Positions 7,934 to 15,533 of a stretch of 35,499 bases of DNA are shown piece after piece. The notes beneath the pieces are model-generated. The model was not told where the DNA came from. It saw only the letters and a list, made by a program, of their open reading frames with translations, and ran no database searches. Position 1 is the stretch's first letter. The number at the start of each line of letters is the position of its first letter. This stretch comes from a virus: the IMG/VR virus record IMGVR_UViG_3300025154_000271, positions 1-35,499 of that record. One strand, 5' to 3'. Made by a program: the position numbers and the translations under genes.

Positions 7934-8329
7934 TCACTTCCCCTCGATGTACCAGAGCAGGTGGTCCATCTGCTCGGGAGTCATGCCGTGCCGCTCCAGG
8001 TGGCCGCGCATCACGGGGTCTTTGAGCGGATAGCAGGCGACCGTCTCAAGCCGCGACACGCGCACCTGGAGTTCGGACTGCGGAAGCCACACGTAACGCC
8101 AGAGCGGCATCACTTCGGGAGGCATGGCCTCGGTGCCGTCGGGATACTCCCACCGGACGATGATGCTGTCGTTCACGTCGAGCGGTTCGGCGGCGTGGAC
8201 GGCCACGGCCTCTGCGATGTGCGAGTCCACGGCGCTCACGTCGGCGTCCCACGGCTGCCACACGGCAAGCGCGAACAGCACGAACGCGGCGGACAGGAGC
8301 GCGGTCAGGATGCGGTCGAGGATACGCAC
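7934..8329 (-). CDS. Small protein with N-terminal membrane anchor
   Basis: The 131-aa protein starts at a GTG (8327-8329) behind GGAGGTGGCTC. I prefer this start because the longer open frame upstream runs antiparallel through the repeat gene at 8871-9320. One transmembrane helix (residues 7-24, LTALLSAAFVLFALAVW) precedes a soluble domain ending MTPEQMDHLLWYIEGK. It overlaps the membrane peptide gene at 8305-8418. Its place between virion genes is unusual for a membrane protein. I do not recognise its function. Confidence 0.6.
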   Translation of the reverse strand: MRILDRILTALLSAAFVLFALAVWQPWDADVSAVDSHIAEAVAVHAAEPLDVNDSIIVRWEYPDGTEAMPPEVMPLWRYVWLPQSELQVRVSRLETVACYPLKDPVMRGHLERHGMTPEQMDHLLWYIEGK

Positions 8330-8418
8330 GAGCCACCTCCACACGGGATAGCCGCGATGACGAGCAGCACGGCGATGAGGGCGATGAGGGCGAGGATACG
8401 GGTCACGATAGGCTCCAT
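8305..8418 (-). CDS. 37-aa membrane peptide
   Basis: The ATG at 8416-8418 has GAGGGA seven bases upstream. The peptide begins MEPIVTRILALIALIAVLLV and continues IAAIPC, giving one strong transmembrane helix (residues 5-24) with a short Cys/Ser tail. It overlaps the start of the 7934-8329 gene by 25 bp in another frame. The arrangement recalls nested lysis-accessory genes, but the Cys is not in a good lipobox. It is too small to assign. Confidence 0.45.
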   Translation of the reverse strand: MEPIVTRILALIALIAVLLVIAAIPCGGGSCVSSTAS

Positions 8419-8482
8419 TCGAGATTCCCTCACACGAACGCACCCATGCCGAGGGGACGGTACACGGATGCGCTCGGGTGAA

Positions 8483-8502
8483 GGGGCGACGGATGCCGCC
8501 CC
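8483..8502 (-). other. Hairpin after the 8508-8858 gene
   Basis: On the minus strand GGGGCGGC-ATCC-GTCGCCCC forms an 8-bp stem including one G-U pair, six bases past a stop codon. No U run follows. It may act as a weak terminator or message-end structure separating virion genes from the membrane gene pair. The 64 bp up to 8418 hold no other feature I can support. Confidence 0.45.
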
Positions 8503-8507
8503 CCGGT

Positions 8508-8858
8508 CTAGCCTTTGGCGATGCCGAAGAGATCGGCGGTGCAGGCGAGCCCCGCGTCCTGCGACTGTATCTGCACCTTGTAGTAGCGGTACGGGGCCTG
8601 AGCGACGGCGTAGGTCGCCGAAGCGGCCCCCGCGATGTCTGCTTCGGCCTGGATGGTGACGGGCGCGGTGAACGCCGCGTCGTTGTCGGCAAGCACCTTC
8701 CAGTGCAGCACCCGCGTGGCGTGCTTGTTGAGGATGGTGTAGCTGACAGACGCCGTGTGAGTCGCGTCGAGCGCGGCCCCGCAGTCGGCGTAGTCGTCGG
8801 TGGAAGCCTGCGCGGATACCGTGACCCGCGAGGCGTCGCGCATGATGAGCAGTGACAC
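8508..8858 (-). CDS. Hypothetical virion-region protein
   Basis: I do not recognise this 116-aa protein (MSLLIMRDASRVTVSAQAST...). It looks like a compact beta-sandwich, with SVSYTILNKHATRVLHWKVL, VTIQAEADIAGAASATYAV and YRYYKVQIQSQD strands, and no membrane segment. It lies among head and tail genes with standard spacing, so a minor decoration role is plausible. A GTG start at 8856-8858 gives the full length. Confidence 0.55.
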   Translation of the reverse strand: MSLLIMRDASRVTVSAQASTDDYADCGAALDATHTASVSYTILNKHATRVLHWKVLADNDAAFTAPVTIQAEADIAGAASATYAVAQAPYRYYKVQIQSQDAGLACTADLFGIAKG

Positions 8859-8870
8859 GAGCGTACCTCC

Positions 8871-9320
8871 TTAGAGCAGCGCGATGATGTCGGCCTTGCG
8901 TGTGGCCTTGCCGAGATCGATACCCTTCTCGGCGGCGTATGCGCGAAGCTGCTTGATGGTGAGGTCATCGAACGCCGGGAGCACTGCGGCGACTTCGGCG
9001 TCGGGAGCTTCGGGAGCGTCCTCGGCGGGTTCGGGCACCTCGGGAGCGTCGGGAGCTTCAAGCTGCTCGGCGACTTCGGCGTCGGGAGCTTCGGGAGCGT
9101 CCTCGGCGGGTTCGGGCACCTCGGGAGCGTCGGGAGCTTCAAGCTGCTCGGCGACTTCGGCGTCCGCTTCGAGCACCACGGCCTCCAGGTACGGATCAGC
9201 CGCGATGGCCTCGTACTGCTCGGCGGTGACGTCGTGCTCATGCGCCGTCTTGTCGAAGTGCAGCCCCGCCCGGTAACGCTCGCCGGTGGGGTGATTGACC
9301 ACGCGCACGCTAATCAGCAT
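8871..9320 (-). CDS. Repeat-linker protein with C-terminal SAP/Rho-N-like helix domain
   Basis: The 149-aa protein has three parts. Residues 1-50 (MLISVRVVNHPTGERYRAGL...) form a small domain. Residues about 55-110 are an acidic Pro/Ala/Glu linker built from two copies of a 27-residue unit (APDAPEVPEPAED core). Residues 116-149 (FDDLTIKQLRAYAAEKGIDL...ATRKADIIALL) match the helix-extended-helix/SAP-like or Rho N-terminal pattern, which often binds nucleic acid. Such short proteins are common in head-tail modules. The function is unknown. The ATG start overlaps the gene upstream by 11 bp. Confidence 0.62.
   Translation of the reverse strand: MLISVRVVNHPTGERYRAGLHFDKTAHEHDVTAEQYEAIAADPYLEAVVLEADAEVAEQLEAPDAPEVPEPAEDAPEAPDAEVAEQLEAPDAPEVPEPAEDAPEAPDAEVAAVLPAFDDLTIKQLRAYAAEKGIDLGKATRKADIIALL
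8987..9163. repeat. 81-bp tandem duplication inside the linker gene
   Basis: The unit 8987-9067 is repeated at 9068-9148, followed by the first bases of a third copy. Since 81 is divisible by 3, the repeat adds 27 residues per copy and keeps the frame. The copies look identical, indicating recent duplication or active gain and loss. Confidence 0.9.
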
Positions 9321-9528
9321 CAGTGACCTCCTGTGGAAGAAGCGCGAGCATCCGCTCGCACTCCGCTATCGCGCCCCGTGTGGCTATCATGCTGCGCTCG
9401 ACTCGGGCAACCTCATCGCGGAGCGCGTCTGCGCGTTCGGATGCCTCCATGACGCCGAGCAACAGGTCTGTGCGGCGGGCCGTGAGAGCTTCCACTGTCA
9501 GCGGCCCACCGCTGTCGGTTATGTCCAT
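9310..9528 (-). CDS. Small coiled-coil protein
   Basis: This 72-aa protein starts MDITDSGGPLTVEALTARRT and is otherwise one long charged helix (ERADALRDEVARVERSM...), probably a coiled coil. It ends inside the first codons of the next gene. It lies between a virion protein and the SAP-like protein. I do not recognise it; a small scaffold-like or structural role is possible. Confidence 0.55.
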   Translation of the reverse strand: MDITDSGGPLTVEALTARRTDLLLGVMEASERADALRDEVARVERSMIATRGAIAECERMLALLPQEVTDAD

Positions 9529-9552
9529 GCCGGGAGTGCCCCCCTTCGGTGA

Positions 9553-10347
9553 CTAGGCGATCGTGCCGAGCTCCAGGTAGTACGCAGTCGCGTCTCCTGC
9601 GATCTTGACGGCGATCTTGTGTGTCTTCGTGAAGGTGCCCGAATCGCTCGTCGAGAGCAGCCCGGCAACGTCCTCGAAGTTGAGCAGGTACGGCATCCGG
9701 CCGCCGTTGTAGATGGTGATGGCGCCGTCATTCGCGACGGTACCGTTGTGCGAAAGCCGCATGAGGTAGTCGCCCGCGCCGGATTTCGTCTCCTGGTGCG
9801 TATCGACCCAAGCGACCCACGTACGGCCGCTCGATGTGCCCGTCCTGTCGCAGACGGCATGCAATGCCGTAGCGACGCTCGCGGCGGCGGTCGTGTTTAT
9901 CGCCCCCGGCTGGACAGCGAAGTAGCCGGCGCACAAGTCGAGGTAGTCGGCGATGTTCGCCGATGCCGAGGCGTTGATGGCCTCCACGCCGCCGGTCGAT
10001 ACCGCGTCTGCCCGGCCGCGCACACGCATCGTGGCGTAGTCGCCTGATGCAGCGGTAGACGAGCAGAGCAGCTTGAACGCACATGCACCTGCGGTCGCGT
10101 GAGCCACCCATGTGCTGCCGGTGCTCACCATCGAGCCGGCGGTGTGCGAACCTGGAACGCAGATCGAGAAGTCCAGGATGCCCGGAAGCTTCACGTCGCC
10201 GTTCGCGTCGAGCACGAGCGCCTTTGAGGCCGCGCCGGTTCCTGCGGTGATGCCGTCGAGCATCTCCATCTCGGCTTCGGCGATGACGGCCGCGCCGCCG
10301 ACGGTCAGGCTATCGACAGCGAGATCATTGAAGTTCGTGGTTCCCAT
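9553..10347 (-). CDS. Putative virion surface / head fibre-like protein
   Basis: The 264-aa protein directly follows the major capsid gene in transcription order. The N-terminus (MGTTNFNDLAVDSLTVGGAA) and the stretch GITAGTGAASKALVLDANGD are typical of phage capsid-attached fibre or head-spike proteins, where they form the anchor region. The remainder is Ala/Gly/Thr-rich and beta-like, including AGYFAVQPGAINTTAAASVA. It is probably displayed on the virion. The match is by composition and position. Confidence 0.6.
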   Translation of the reverse strand: MGTTNFNDLAVDSLTVGGAAVIAEAEMEMLDGITAGTGAASKALVLDANGDVKLPGILDFSICVPGSHTAGSMVSTGSTWVAHATAGACAFKLLCSSTAASGDYATMRVRGRADAVSTGGVEAINASASANIADYLDLCAGYFAVQPGAINTTAAASVATALHAVCDRTGTSSGRTWVAWVDTHQETKSGAGDYLMRLSHNGTVANDGAITIYNGGRMPYLLNFEDVAGLLSTSDSGTFTKTHKIAVKIAGDATAYYLELGTIA

Positions 10348-10401
10348 GTCCCCTCCTTTCGAGGGTCCGTGACGTGCGGGATGTGCCCCCGCGTGTCAGG
10401 T

Positions 10402-11301
10402 TTAGACGATGCTGCCGTAGAGGCCGTACGGGAAGTACGGGCTGACTTCGGCCCATCCGTCGACGCCGTAGAGGATCTGGCCCTTCGCGAACTCCTGCGA
10501 GCGGTCCTCGGCAAGAGCGCCGAGGTTCGAGCCTGCGGCCTCGGTGTAGAGGAACGGCTTCACGGGAGCCTTGCTGTCGAGCAGGTACCAGTTGTTGGCA
10601 TCGGTCAGGAACGGGTTGATGACGGGCTTGAGCCCCAGGCGGTTGACGATGTTGATGTCGTTGTTCGCCGTACCCGGCTTGCCGACGGCCTGCGTGTACT
10701 GGTACGCCTCTTCCATGAGGGCCACCGGGACCATCAGCGTGTCGTAGCTGATGCCCGCCGGGTCGCCGTTCATGTCCGTGATCGCGGGACCGACCTTGAG
10801 GGCGGTCATGAGGTTGTCGTAGGTGAGTGCAGCGGTGCCCTTGTTGTCCCACGTGGTGCCATCGTCCTTGGGGTGGTCGTCGTCCATCAGGTTCTGACCA
10901 TCGGCGCACAGGCCGTTGGCTTCGAGCGCGACCGCGAACCGGCGGAGCTTGAACCGCAAGACCTCGCGGGCCATGCGCTGCACCTGCGGGCGGATGAGCC
11001 CGAACTGGTCGGTATTGATGTCGATGACATCCACGCCGACAGTATCCTCCCACGGCACGTTCGTGATGGTGTACGCCTTGCCGCGGAGATTCCTGACCTG
11101 GCGATCGCCGACCCACTTGCGCAGGGCGGGGATATCGCCGAACCAGTTCACCGTGACGGACTTGCCGGTGCCGGTCATGGTGTCCATGAACGGGTCGAGC
11201 GTGAAGCCGAAGTCGTCCTTCGCGGACTGGAGCGTCGCGTCGAAGAGTCCCTTGAGGGATTCGAACGCGCCGTCGAGGGTCGCTGCGTTGATGATTGGCA
11301 T
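10402..11301 (-). CDS. Major capsid protein, Mu gpT-like
   Basis: The 299-aa protein forms the head shell. The pattern fits the Mu-like major head subunit family (PF10124): WFGDIPALRKWVGDRQVRNL near residues 53-72, YTITNVPWEDTVGVDVIDI, ADGQNLMDDDHPKDDGTTW around 130-150, and YLLDSKAPVKPFLYTE near the end. These match the equivalent Mu segments for the HK97-fold E-loop and A-domain. It follows the protease/scaffold and decoration genes, as in Mu-like head clusters. The ATG at 11299-11301 is behind AAGGAGG. Confidence 0.9.
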   Translation of the reverse strand: MPIINAATLDGAFESLKGLFDATLQSAKDDFGFTLDPFMDTMTGTGKSVTVNWFGDIPALRKWVGDRQVRNLRGKAYTITNVPWEDTVGVDVIDINTDQFGLIRPQVQRMAREVLRFKLRRFAVALEANGLCADGQNLMDDDHPKDDGTTWDNKGTAALTYDNLMTALKVGPAITDMNGDPAGISYDTLMVPVALMEEAYQYTQAVGKPGTANNDINIVNRLGLKPVINPFLTDANNWYLLDSKAPVKPFLYTEAAGSNLGALAEDRSQEFAKGQILYGVDGWAEVSPYFPYGLYGSIV

Positions 11302-11329
11302 TGTCTAGCCTCCTTCCGGGGTTGTCGGA

Positions 11330-11770
11330 TTACGAGTCGCCAAGGGCGTTCGGATGCGCGATCGCGTACCCGTCGATCTTGACGCGGACCTTCGTGGTCG
11401 AGACGTACTCGACGATCTTGCCGCACGGGATCTTGTTCGTCGGGGTGGCGTACACGCCGACGGTCCCGCTGTCCACGACGAACACTGTGAGGCCCACGCT
11501 CGCCTGCGTTGCGGCGCCGATGGGGAACTCGTAGGTGCCCGTGGTGTAGAACTCGACGTCGCTTGTCGCGGCGGCGTTGCCGACGACACGATCGCGAGCG
11601 ACACCCGCGAACGCCATACCGGAGCTGTCCGCCCCGGCCTCGCAGAGTCCGGTCGCAGTCGCGAACATGACGAGCGACCCGCCATAGATGGTCTGGGATG
11701 CCTTGACCTTGCCGCCGACGAGATCGCCGTCCGCACGCTTGGGGTCGAAGTCCGAGCTGAGAGCAGTCAT
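11330..11770 (-). CDS. Head decoration / capsid cement protein (DUF2190-like)
   Basis: The 146-aa beta-rich protein lies between protease/scaffold and capsid genes, the usual place for a gpD-type decoration protein. Residues 10-60 (KRADGDLVGGKVKASQTIYG, GLCEAGADSSGMAFAGVARD) and the VEFYTTGTYEFPIGAATQAS segment resemble the DUF2190 cement fold. It would bind threefold sites on the capsid and stabilise it after DNA filling. The ATG is behind GGAGGTTAGGC. Confidence 0.72.
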   Translation of the reverse strand: MTALSSDFDPKRADGDLVGGKVKASQTIYGGSLVMFATATGLCEAGADSSGMAFAGVARDRVVGNAAATSDVEFYTTGTYEFPIGAATQASVGLTVFVVDSGTVGVYATPTNKIPCGKIVEYVSTTKVRVKIDGYAIAHPNALGDS

Positions 11771-11794
11771 TGCCTAACCTCCTTCGATGTTGAC

Positions 11795-12154
11795 TTAAGC
11801 CATGCCGACCTGCTTGTCGAAGCGCTCCTTCGCGGCCTTCACCTCCGTGCTCAACCCATCGGCCGGCGGCTCCTGAGCGCCTGCGGCCACTACCGGAACG
11901 AACTCGGCATCGGCGAGCGCCAGCAACAGCGCGTCCTCCTGCGTGACCTCGTTACCCTCGGCCAGCATCACCATGCCGCTCGAGGTGAGTGCGGCTTCGA
12001 GCTTCGCACGCGAGGGCTCGGTGAGCCCCTTCGCGCTCATGCCGTCCAGCAGCGACTTGATGCGCTCGGTACGCTCGCGATCCTTGTACTCGGCAAGCTC
12101 CTTCAGCGCCTGGTCACGCTGCTCTTCCGCGAGCTTGACCTGCTCCTCTGTCAT
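11795..12154 (-). CDS. Nested in-frame scaffold protein
   Basis: An internal ATG at 12152-12154 has a near-perfect ribosome site, GGGAGGTGAAGAT, directly in front. It would give a 119-aa protein, MTEEQVKLAEEQRDQALKEL..., made only of the coiled-coil scaffold region. Mu (I/Z) and lambda (C/Nu3) make their scaffold this way, so the arrangement follows known biology. The start itself is seen in the sequence. Expression is inferred. Confidence 0.75.
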   Translation of the reverse strand: MTEEQVKLAEEQRDQALKELAEYKDRERTERIKSLLDGMSAKGLTEPSRAKLEAALTSSGMVMLAEGNEVTQEDALLLALADAEFVPVVAAGAQEPPADGLSTEVKAAKERFDKQVGMA

Positions 12155-13195
12155 ATCTTCACCTCCCGTCGGCTTGGCTGTCTTGGCTTCCAGGATGGCA
12201 GCGAGCTTCGCACGCGACGCTTTCGCGAACGTGCGGAACTCGCGAACGCCCTTGACTCCCGATACCTCTTCCTCGCACGCCTCCATGAGCGCGTCGAACT
12301 CCGACAGGCGGTCGGCATCGGAAAGGGTCACGCCCTCGGTGGGATCGGTAGGTTCCGGCGGGACTTCACGGGCGCCACCCTCGGCCCGCTCCTTCTCCCG
12401 CTCGACCGATGACTTGATGCTTTCGATGACCGCGAGCGGAAGATCCGCCGCAAGCTCTTCGATGATGCGCGCCATGAGGTCGTCGCCTTCGAGCCCGTCG
12501 CTGATCGCCTTGCGCACCAGCGTCTCGAATGCCGAGGTCGCATCCCACACGCCCCACCCGGCGGCCTCGAGCTCGCCCTCGGGATAGGCGTTGCGGTTCT
12601 CGGCGGCCTTGTCTGCGACCTCTCCGAGCGCGAACAGCCCGGAGAACATCGCGCCGATGCGCTCGCGCATACCCGACTTCGGCTCGATACCGAGCGCCAC
12701 GATGTGCTCGGCGTCCTTCAGCCCGTCCGAGAGCGCCACGAGCGGCGGTAGCATCTTCATCACCGGATCGTTCGTGAGAGAGACGGCCTGGAGCACGTTC
12801 TTGTGCACGGTGCCCGTCTCCTCGTCTTTGTAGTCGCCAAACGCCGCCGAGACGTAGCGGTACTGCTTGTCCGAGAGAAGCTGCGCGCCGCCCTCGGTCC
12901 ACTCGACAGCAGCGACGAGCCCCGGCATCTCTTCGCCGGTCTTGGGATGCACGTACGTTCCGATGGCGAGCGACTTGATCCAGCCGGCCGCCTCGGCGAA
13001 CGAATGCCCGATGTCGAAGCGCACGTCGGTCTTGAGCGTGTTCGCCTCGAAGTTCGCCACCATCTCCTCGGCGGCCTCGGGGGTCACGGAGAACTTGCCG
13101 TACTTCGCCGTCTTGAACTCCCCGATGGGCAGCACCGGCACGAGTTCGGGCAATCCGTCTGCCAGTGCGATGCCGGTGAACCAGCGTGTGCTCAT
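11795..13195 (-). CDS. Capsid maturation protease with C-terminal scaffold, Mu gpI-like
   Basis: The 466-aa protein begins at ATG 13193-13195 behind GAGGAGGCAGGT; the open frame further upstream lacks such a site. Residues 1-160 show the Mu protein I pattern (MSTRWFTGIALADGLPELVP, GKFSVTPEAAEEMVANFEAN, DIGHSFAEAAGWIKSL, QYRYVSAAF, VSLTNDPV), a serine-type head protease. The C-terminal half is highly charged and coiled-coil-like, ending VKAAKERFDKQVGMA, as expected of a scaffold. The scaffold shares the reading frame and has its own start (next entry). The middle of about 190 residues looks like a linker with helical segments. Confidence 0.87.
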   Translation of the reverse strand: MSTRWFTGIALADGLPELVPVLPIGEFKTAKYGKFSVTPEAAEEMVANFEANTLKTDVRFDIGHSFAEAAGWIKSLAIGTYVHPKTGEEMPGLVAAVEWTEGGAQLLSDKQYRYVSAAFGDYKDEETGTVHKNVLQAVSLTNDPVMKMLPPLVALSDGLKDAEHIVALGIEPKSGMRERIGAMFSGLFALGEVADKAAENRNAYPEGELEAAGWGVWDATSAFETLVRKAISDGLEGDDLMARIIEELAADLPLAVIESIKSSVEREKERAEGGAREVPPEPTDPTEGVTLSDADRLSEFDALMEACEEEVSGVKGVREFRTFAKASRAKLAAILEAKTAKPTGGEDMTEEQVKLAEEQRDQALKELAEYKDRERTERIKSLLDGMSAKGLTEPSRAKLEAALTSSGMVMLAEGNEVTQEDALLLALADAEFVPVVAAGAQEPPADGLSTEVKAAKERFDKQVGMA

Positions 13196-13205
13196 ACCTG
13201 CCTCC

Positions 13206-13430
13206 TCAGTTGACGTGCGTAGCCATGAAGTACGTGAGCGGCCCTTCGGTGTAGACCCTGCGTGCGACGTGCTCCCAAAGCGATACGCTCGCACACGCCG
13301 GGCGTGGCCCCACATGGAGCGCGGACCACTCATCGAATGCGAGGATGCGCGAATCGGCCATGACCTCGGGCCACCGCGGCGCGGGGATGCCGAGCACCTC
13401 GAAGTCCGCAAGCGCGAGAATGGTGCTCAT
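13206..13430 (-). CDS. Hypothetical 74-aa head-region protein
   Basis: The ATG at 13428-13430 overlaps the stop of the minor head gene as ATGA. The protein starts MSTILALADFEVLGIPAPRW and ends EGPLTYFMATHVN. No motif is recognised. It is co-translated with the minor head gene and precedes the protease gene by ten bases, so a small head-assembly role is plausible. Confidence 0.6.
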   Translation of the reverse strand: MSTILALADFEVLGIPAPRWPEVMADSRILAFDEWSALHVGPRPACASVSLWEHVARRVYTEGPLTYFMATHVN

Positions 13431-14221
13431 CGGCGCATGACGGCGATGGGGTAGCAACGACACCGCTCGATCCCGCCGAGACATTCCGCGTTCGGCGCGG
13501 CCTCGAATCCCTCATCGGGGTCGTCGTACTGCGTCTGGTCAAGCGCCTCGCAGACCTCGCACACGCTATCGTCGAGCACCGCGGTGTAGACGACGTACGC
13601 GACGTCCTCTTTGATCTCCTCGTAGCCGTAGAGCCGTCCTACCGCGAACGCCTCGCGTGCGACCTCGATAGCGCTTGCCACGAGAGAGCGGGTGGCGGTG
13701 TTCGCGATAGTCTCGGCGATCTCATCGTCCCACTCGCCGACTGCCGCCGCTCCGAGCACCGTCCGCTTCACGCTCGCCGCGATCTGCGCTTGTATCTGCT
13801 CGGACATCGCCTCGCTTCGGGCTTCGAGGTACGCAGCCGCCTTCGCCGGGTCTTTCACCGGCCGCTTGGCCGCGAGCCGCACGCCCGCCTTCTTCGCCAT
13901 CGTGAGCACCTGCCGCTTGCCGCGCGTGACCGCAGACTGTTGCGCGACCCTGAGCGCTTGCGCGAGGTCGCCGGTGAACGACGGGCTGACCCGCGCCACA
14001 CCGGCGATGTCCCCGCGCTCGACAAGCGGACGGTACTCGTCCACGAGCTGTGCGACGATCTTCACAAGAACGGGCTTCGCGATCTTCACGACGCCCTCTT
14101 CGGAGGCCTCCATCTGGTCGCGCACGTTGTCCACGTCGCCCCACTCAAGCTCGATGGCCGTGAGCGGACGGCGGTAGACGCGCGGCGCGTTCTCGATGAT
14201 TGCGAGGCACTTGTCACACAT
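13427..14221 (-). CDS. Minor head protein, Mu gpF / SPP1 gp7-like
   Basis: The 264-aa protein follows the portal gene. The N-terminus carries a CDKC pair. The middle is helical. The C-terminal 60 residues show the gp7/gpF pattern with Cys pairs (DDSVCEVCEALD, NAECLGGIERCRCYPIAVMR), which is typical of this family and probably binds metal. In SPP1 and Mu the protein associates with the portal inside the head and affects DNA entry. The ATG overlaps the portal gene's end by 8 bp. Confidence 0.83.
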   Translation of the reverse strand: MCDKCLAIIENAPRVYRRPLTAIELEWGDVDNVRDQMEASEEGVVKIAKPVLVKIVAQLVDEYRPLVERGDIAGVARVSPSFTGDLAQALRVAQQSAVTRGKRQVLTMAKKAGVRLAAKRPVKDPAKAAAYLEARSEAMSEQIQAQIAASVKRTVLGAAAVGEWDDEIAETIANTATRSLVASAIEVAREAFAVGRLYGYEEIKEDVAYVVYTAVLDDSVCEVCEALDQTQYDDPDEGFEAAPNAECLGGIERCRCYPIAVMRR

Positions 14222-15533
14222 GAGCCATCAGCATCAGCTTCGATGTCCTCGCAGTCTCGGCAAGCGCCAGGATGTCCTTGCGGGCTTGCGCAAGTTCCCC
14301 GCCGCCGTCCTCTTCTTGCACGAGCGGCACGTCCAGGCGATCGGCCACCTTGTCCCACGCGATGTTGACGCCGCTGGTCGTGAGCACGGCCTTGAGCAGT
14401 TCGGCGTAGAAGCCGCGCACCTCATCGGTGAGGCCGCCGGTGGTGAGCATCGGCACGGGCGCGTCCGGGCCGAAGGTGTAGCGCACGATACGCGGGACTA
14501 CCTGGACGTTGTAGGCGTCGATGATGTCGCGGCCGATGCGCTCGACGCTATCGGTGTAGGTGTCGGCGTGCGTCTGCGAGAGCGCGAGAGAGCCCGTAGC
14601 GGCGTTCTGCGCGAACACCGTATCGGGGATGAGCAGCGCCCGGAGCATCCACTTGGAATGCGCTTCGAGCATCCCGAGGTACATGTTGCCGCGCTGATCG
14701 TCGCGGAGCAGGTCGATATCCCACGCCTTCTCCCACGTGCCGGACTCGTTTCTCGAAAGCGGCATCGCGACGTGTGTCTCTTCGCCGGTGATCCCCGCGC
14801 CCACATCCAAAGCGGCATCGCGGTTCTGCGTGCCGTCCTCGCTCTTGCCGGGGACGTAGTAGACGATGGTCGGCGGGGTGGCGAGCTTCTCCATGTACCG
14901 CACGGCCTGGTCCCAGATGACCATGAAGCGATACCACGGCTCGTACGCCCGCCTGAGCCTGCCTTCGCCCCACATATTGCCGTACCGGCCGTCGTGGCAG
15001 ACGTGGAACGCCTTCTCGGCCGGGAGCTTGCCGTTCGGCGGGACTGTGAGGGTGTAGCCCGCGAACTCCTCCAGGCCGTCAACGAGGATGTTCGTCAGGC
15101 TGCCGGGGTCGATGTCTTTGATCTTGCGCGGCGCCCAACCCGTCACGGTCTGGTCTATCGCGTGCTCGGCGTCGACGACCTGCGTATCACGGCGCTCCCA
15201 CACGACCTCATGCGGCGCGCATCCCACCAGCACGGCCTCGGCTGCGGTCCGCATCATCCGCGAGAAGATGGGCTTCGTGACCGCCTGGACGTATCCGGCG
15301 ATGAGCGGGTCGCCCTCGACCGACCACGGCATACTCATGAGCGGCATCGCCACGAGATCCGTACCGGCCCCCACCTGGAAGTGCCTGCGCATCTCGGCGA
15401 ACGTCTTGAAGCCGACCTTGCTCGGGTTGAACGTGCCGATGCGTGCGGCGGTGTCGCCGAACGTCGCGCCGATGGACCCGTTGCCGCCGTGGCCCGCTAT
15501 CTCGCCTTCGATGGGCTTAACGTCGTCTGGCAC
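14214..15533 (-). CDS. Portal protein, DUF935 (Mu gp29)-like
   Basis: The 439-aa portal forms the ring through which DNA enters and leaves the head. It sits between large terminase and minor head genes. Typical portal segments are present: MRRHFQVGAGTDLVAMPLMS, WERRDTQVVDAE, FHVCHDGRYGNMWGEGRLRR, AYEPWYRFMVIWDQAVRYME, a loop with PPTIVYYVPGKSEDG, and LGMLEAHSKWMLRALLIPDT. The GTG start at 15531-15533 is behind GGAGGAGCACAA and overlaps the terminase end by 17 bp. The Mu-type family name is my reading of the pattern; the portal role is secure from context. Confidence 0.85.
   Translation of the reverse strand: MPDDVKPIEGEIAGHGGNGSIGATFGDTAARIGTFNPSKVGFKTFAEMRRHFQVGAGTDLVAMPLMSMPWSVEGDPLIAGYVQAVTKPIFSRMMRTAAEAVLVGCAPHEVVWERRDTQVVDAEHAIDQTVTGWAPRKIKDIDPGSLTNILVDGLEEFAGYTLTVPPNGKLPAEKAFHVCHDGRYGNMWGEGRLRRAYEPWYRFMVIWDQAVRYMEKLATPPTIVYYVPGKSEDGTQNRDAALDVGAGITGEETHVAMPLSRNESGTWEKAWDIDLLRDDQRGNMYLGMLEAHSKWMLRALLIPDTVFAQNAATGSLALSQTHADTYTDSVERIGRDIIDAYNVQVVPRIVRYTFGPDAPVPMLTTGGLTDEVRGFYAELLKAVLTTSGVNIAWDKVADRLDVPLVQEEDGGGELAQARKDILALAETARTSKLMLMAHV

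Noticed and set aside
8330-9241. Upstream extension of the 7934 membrane-protein frame to 435 codons
   Set aside because: The extension is Pro/Ser/Arg-rich, runs through the linker gene in another frame and has no ribosome site; the GTG at 8327-8329 has GGAGGTG.
13196-13411. Longer start for the capsid protease
   Set aside because: The extra residues have no ribosome site and overlap the small gene at 13206-13430 in another frame; the ATG at 13193-13195 has GAGGAGG.
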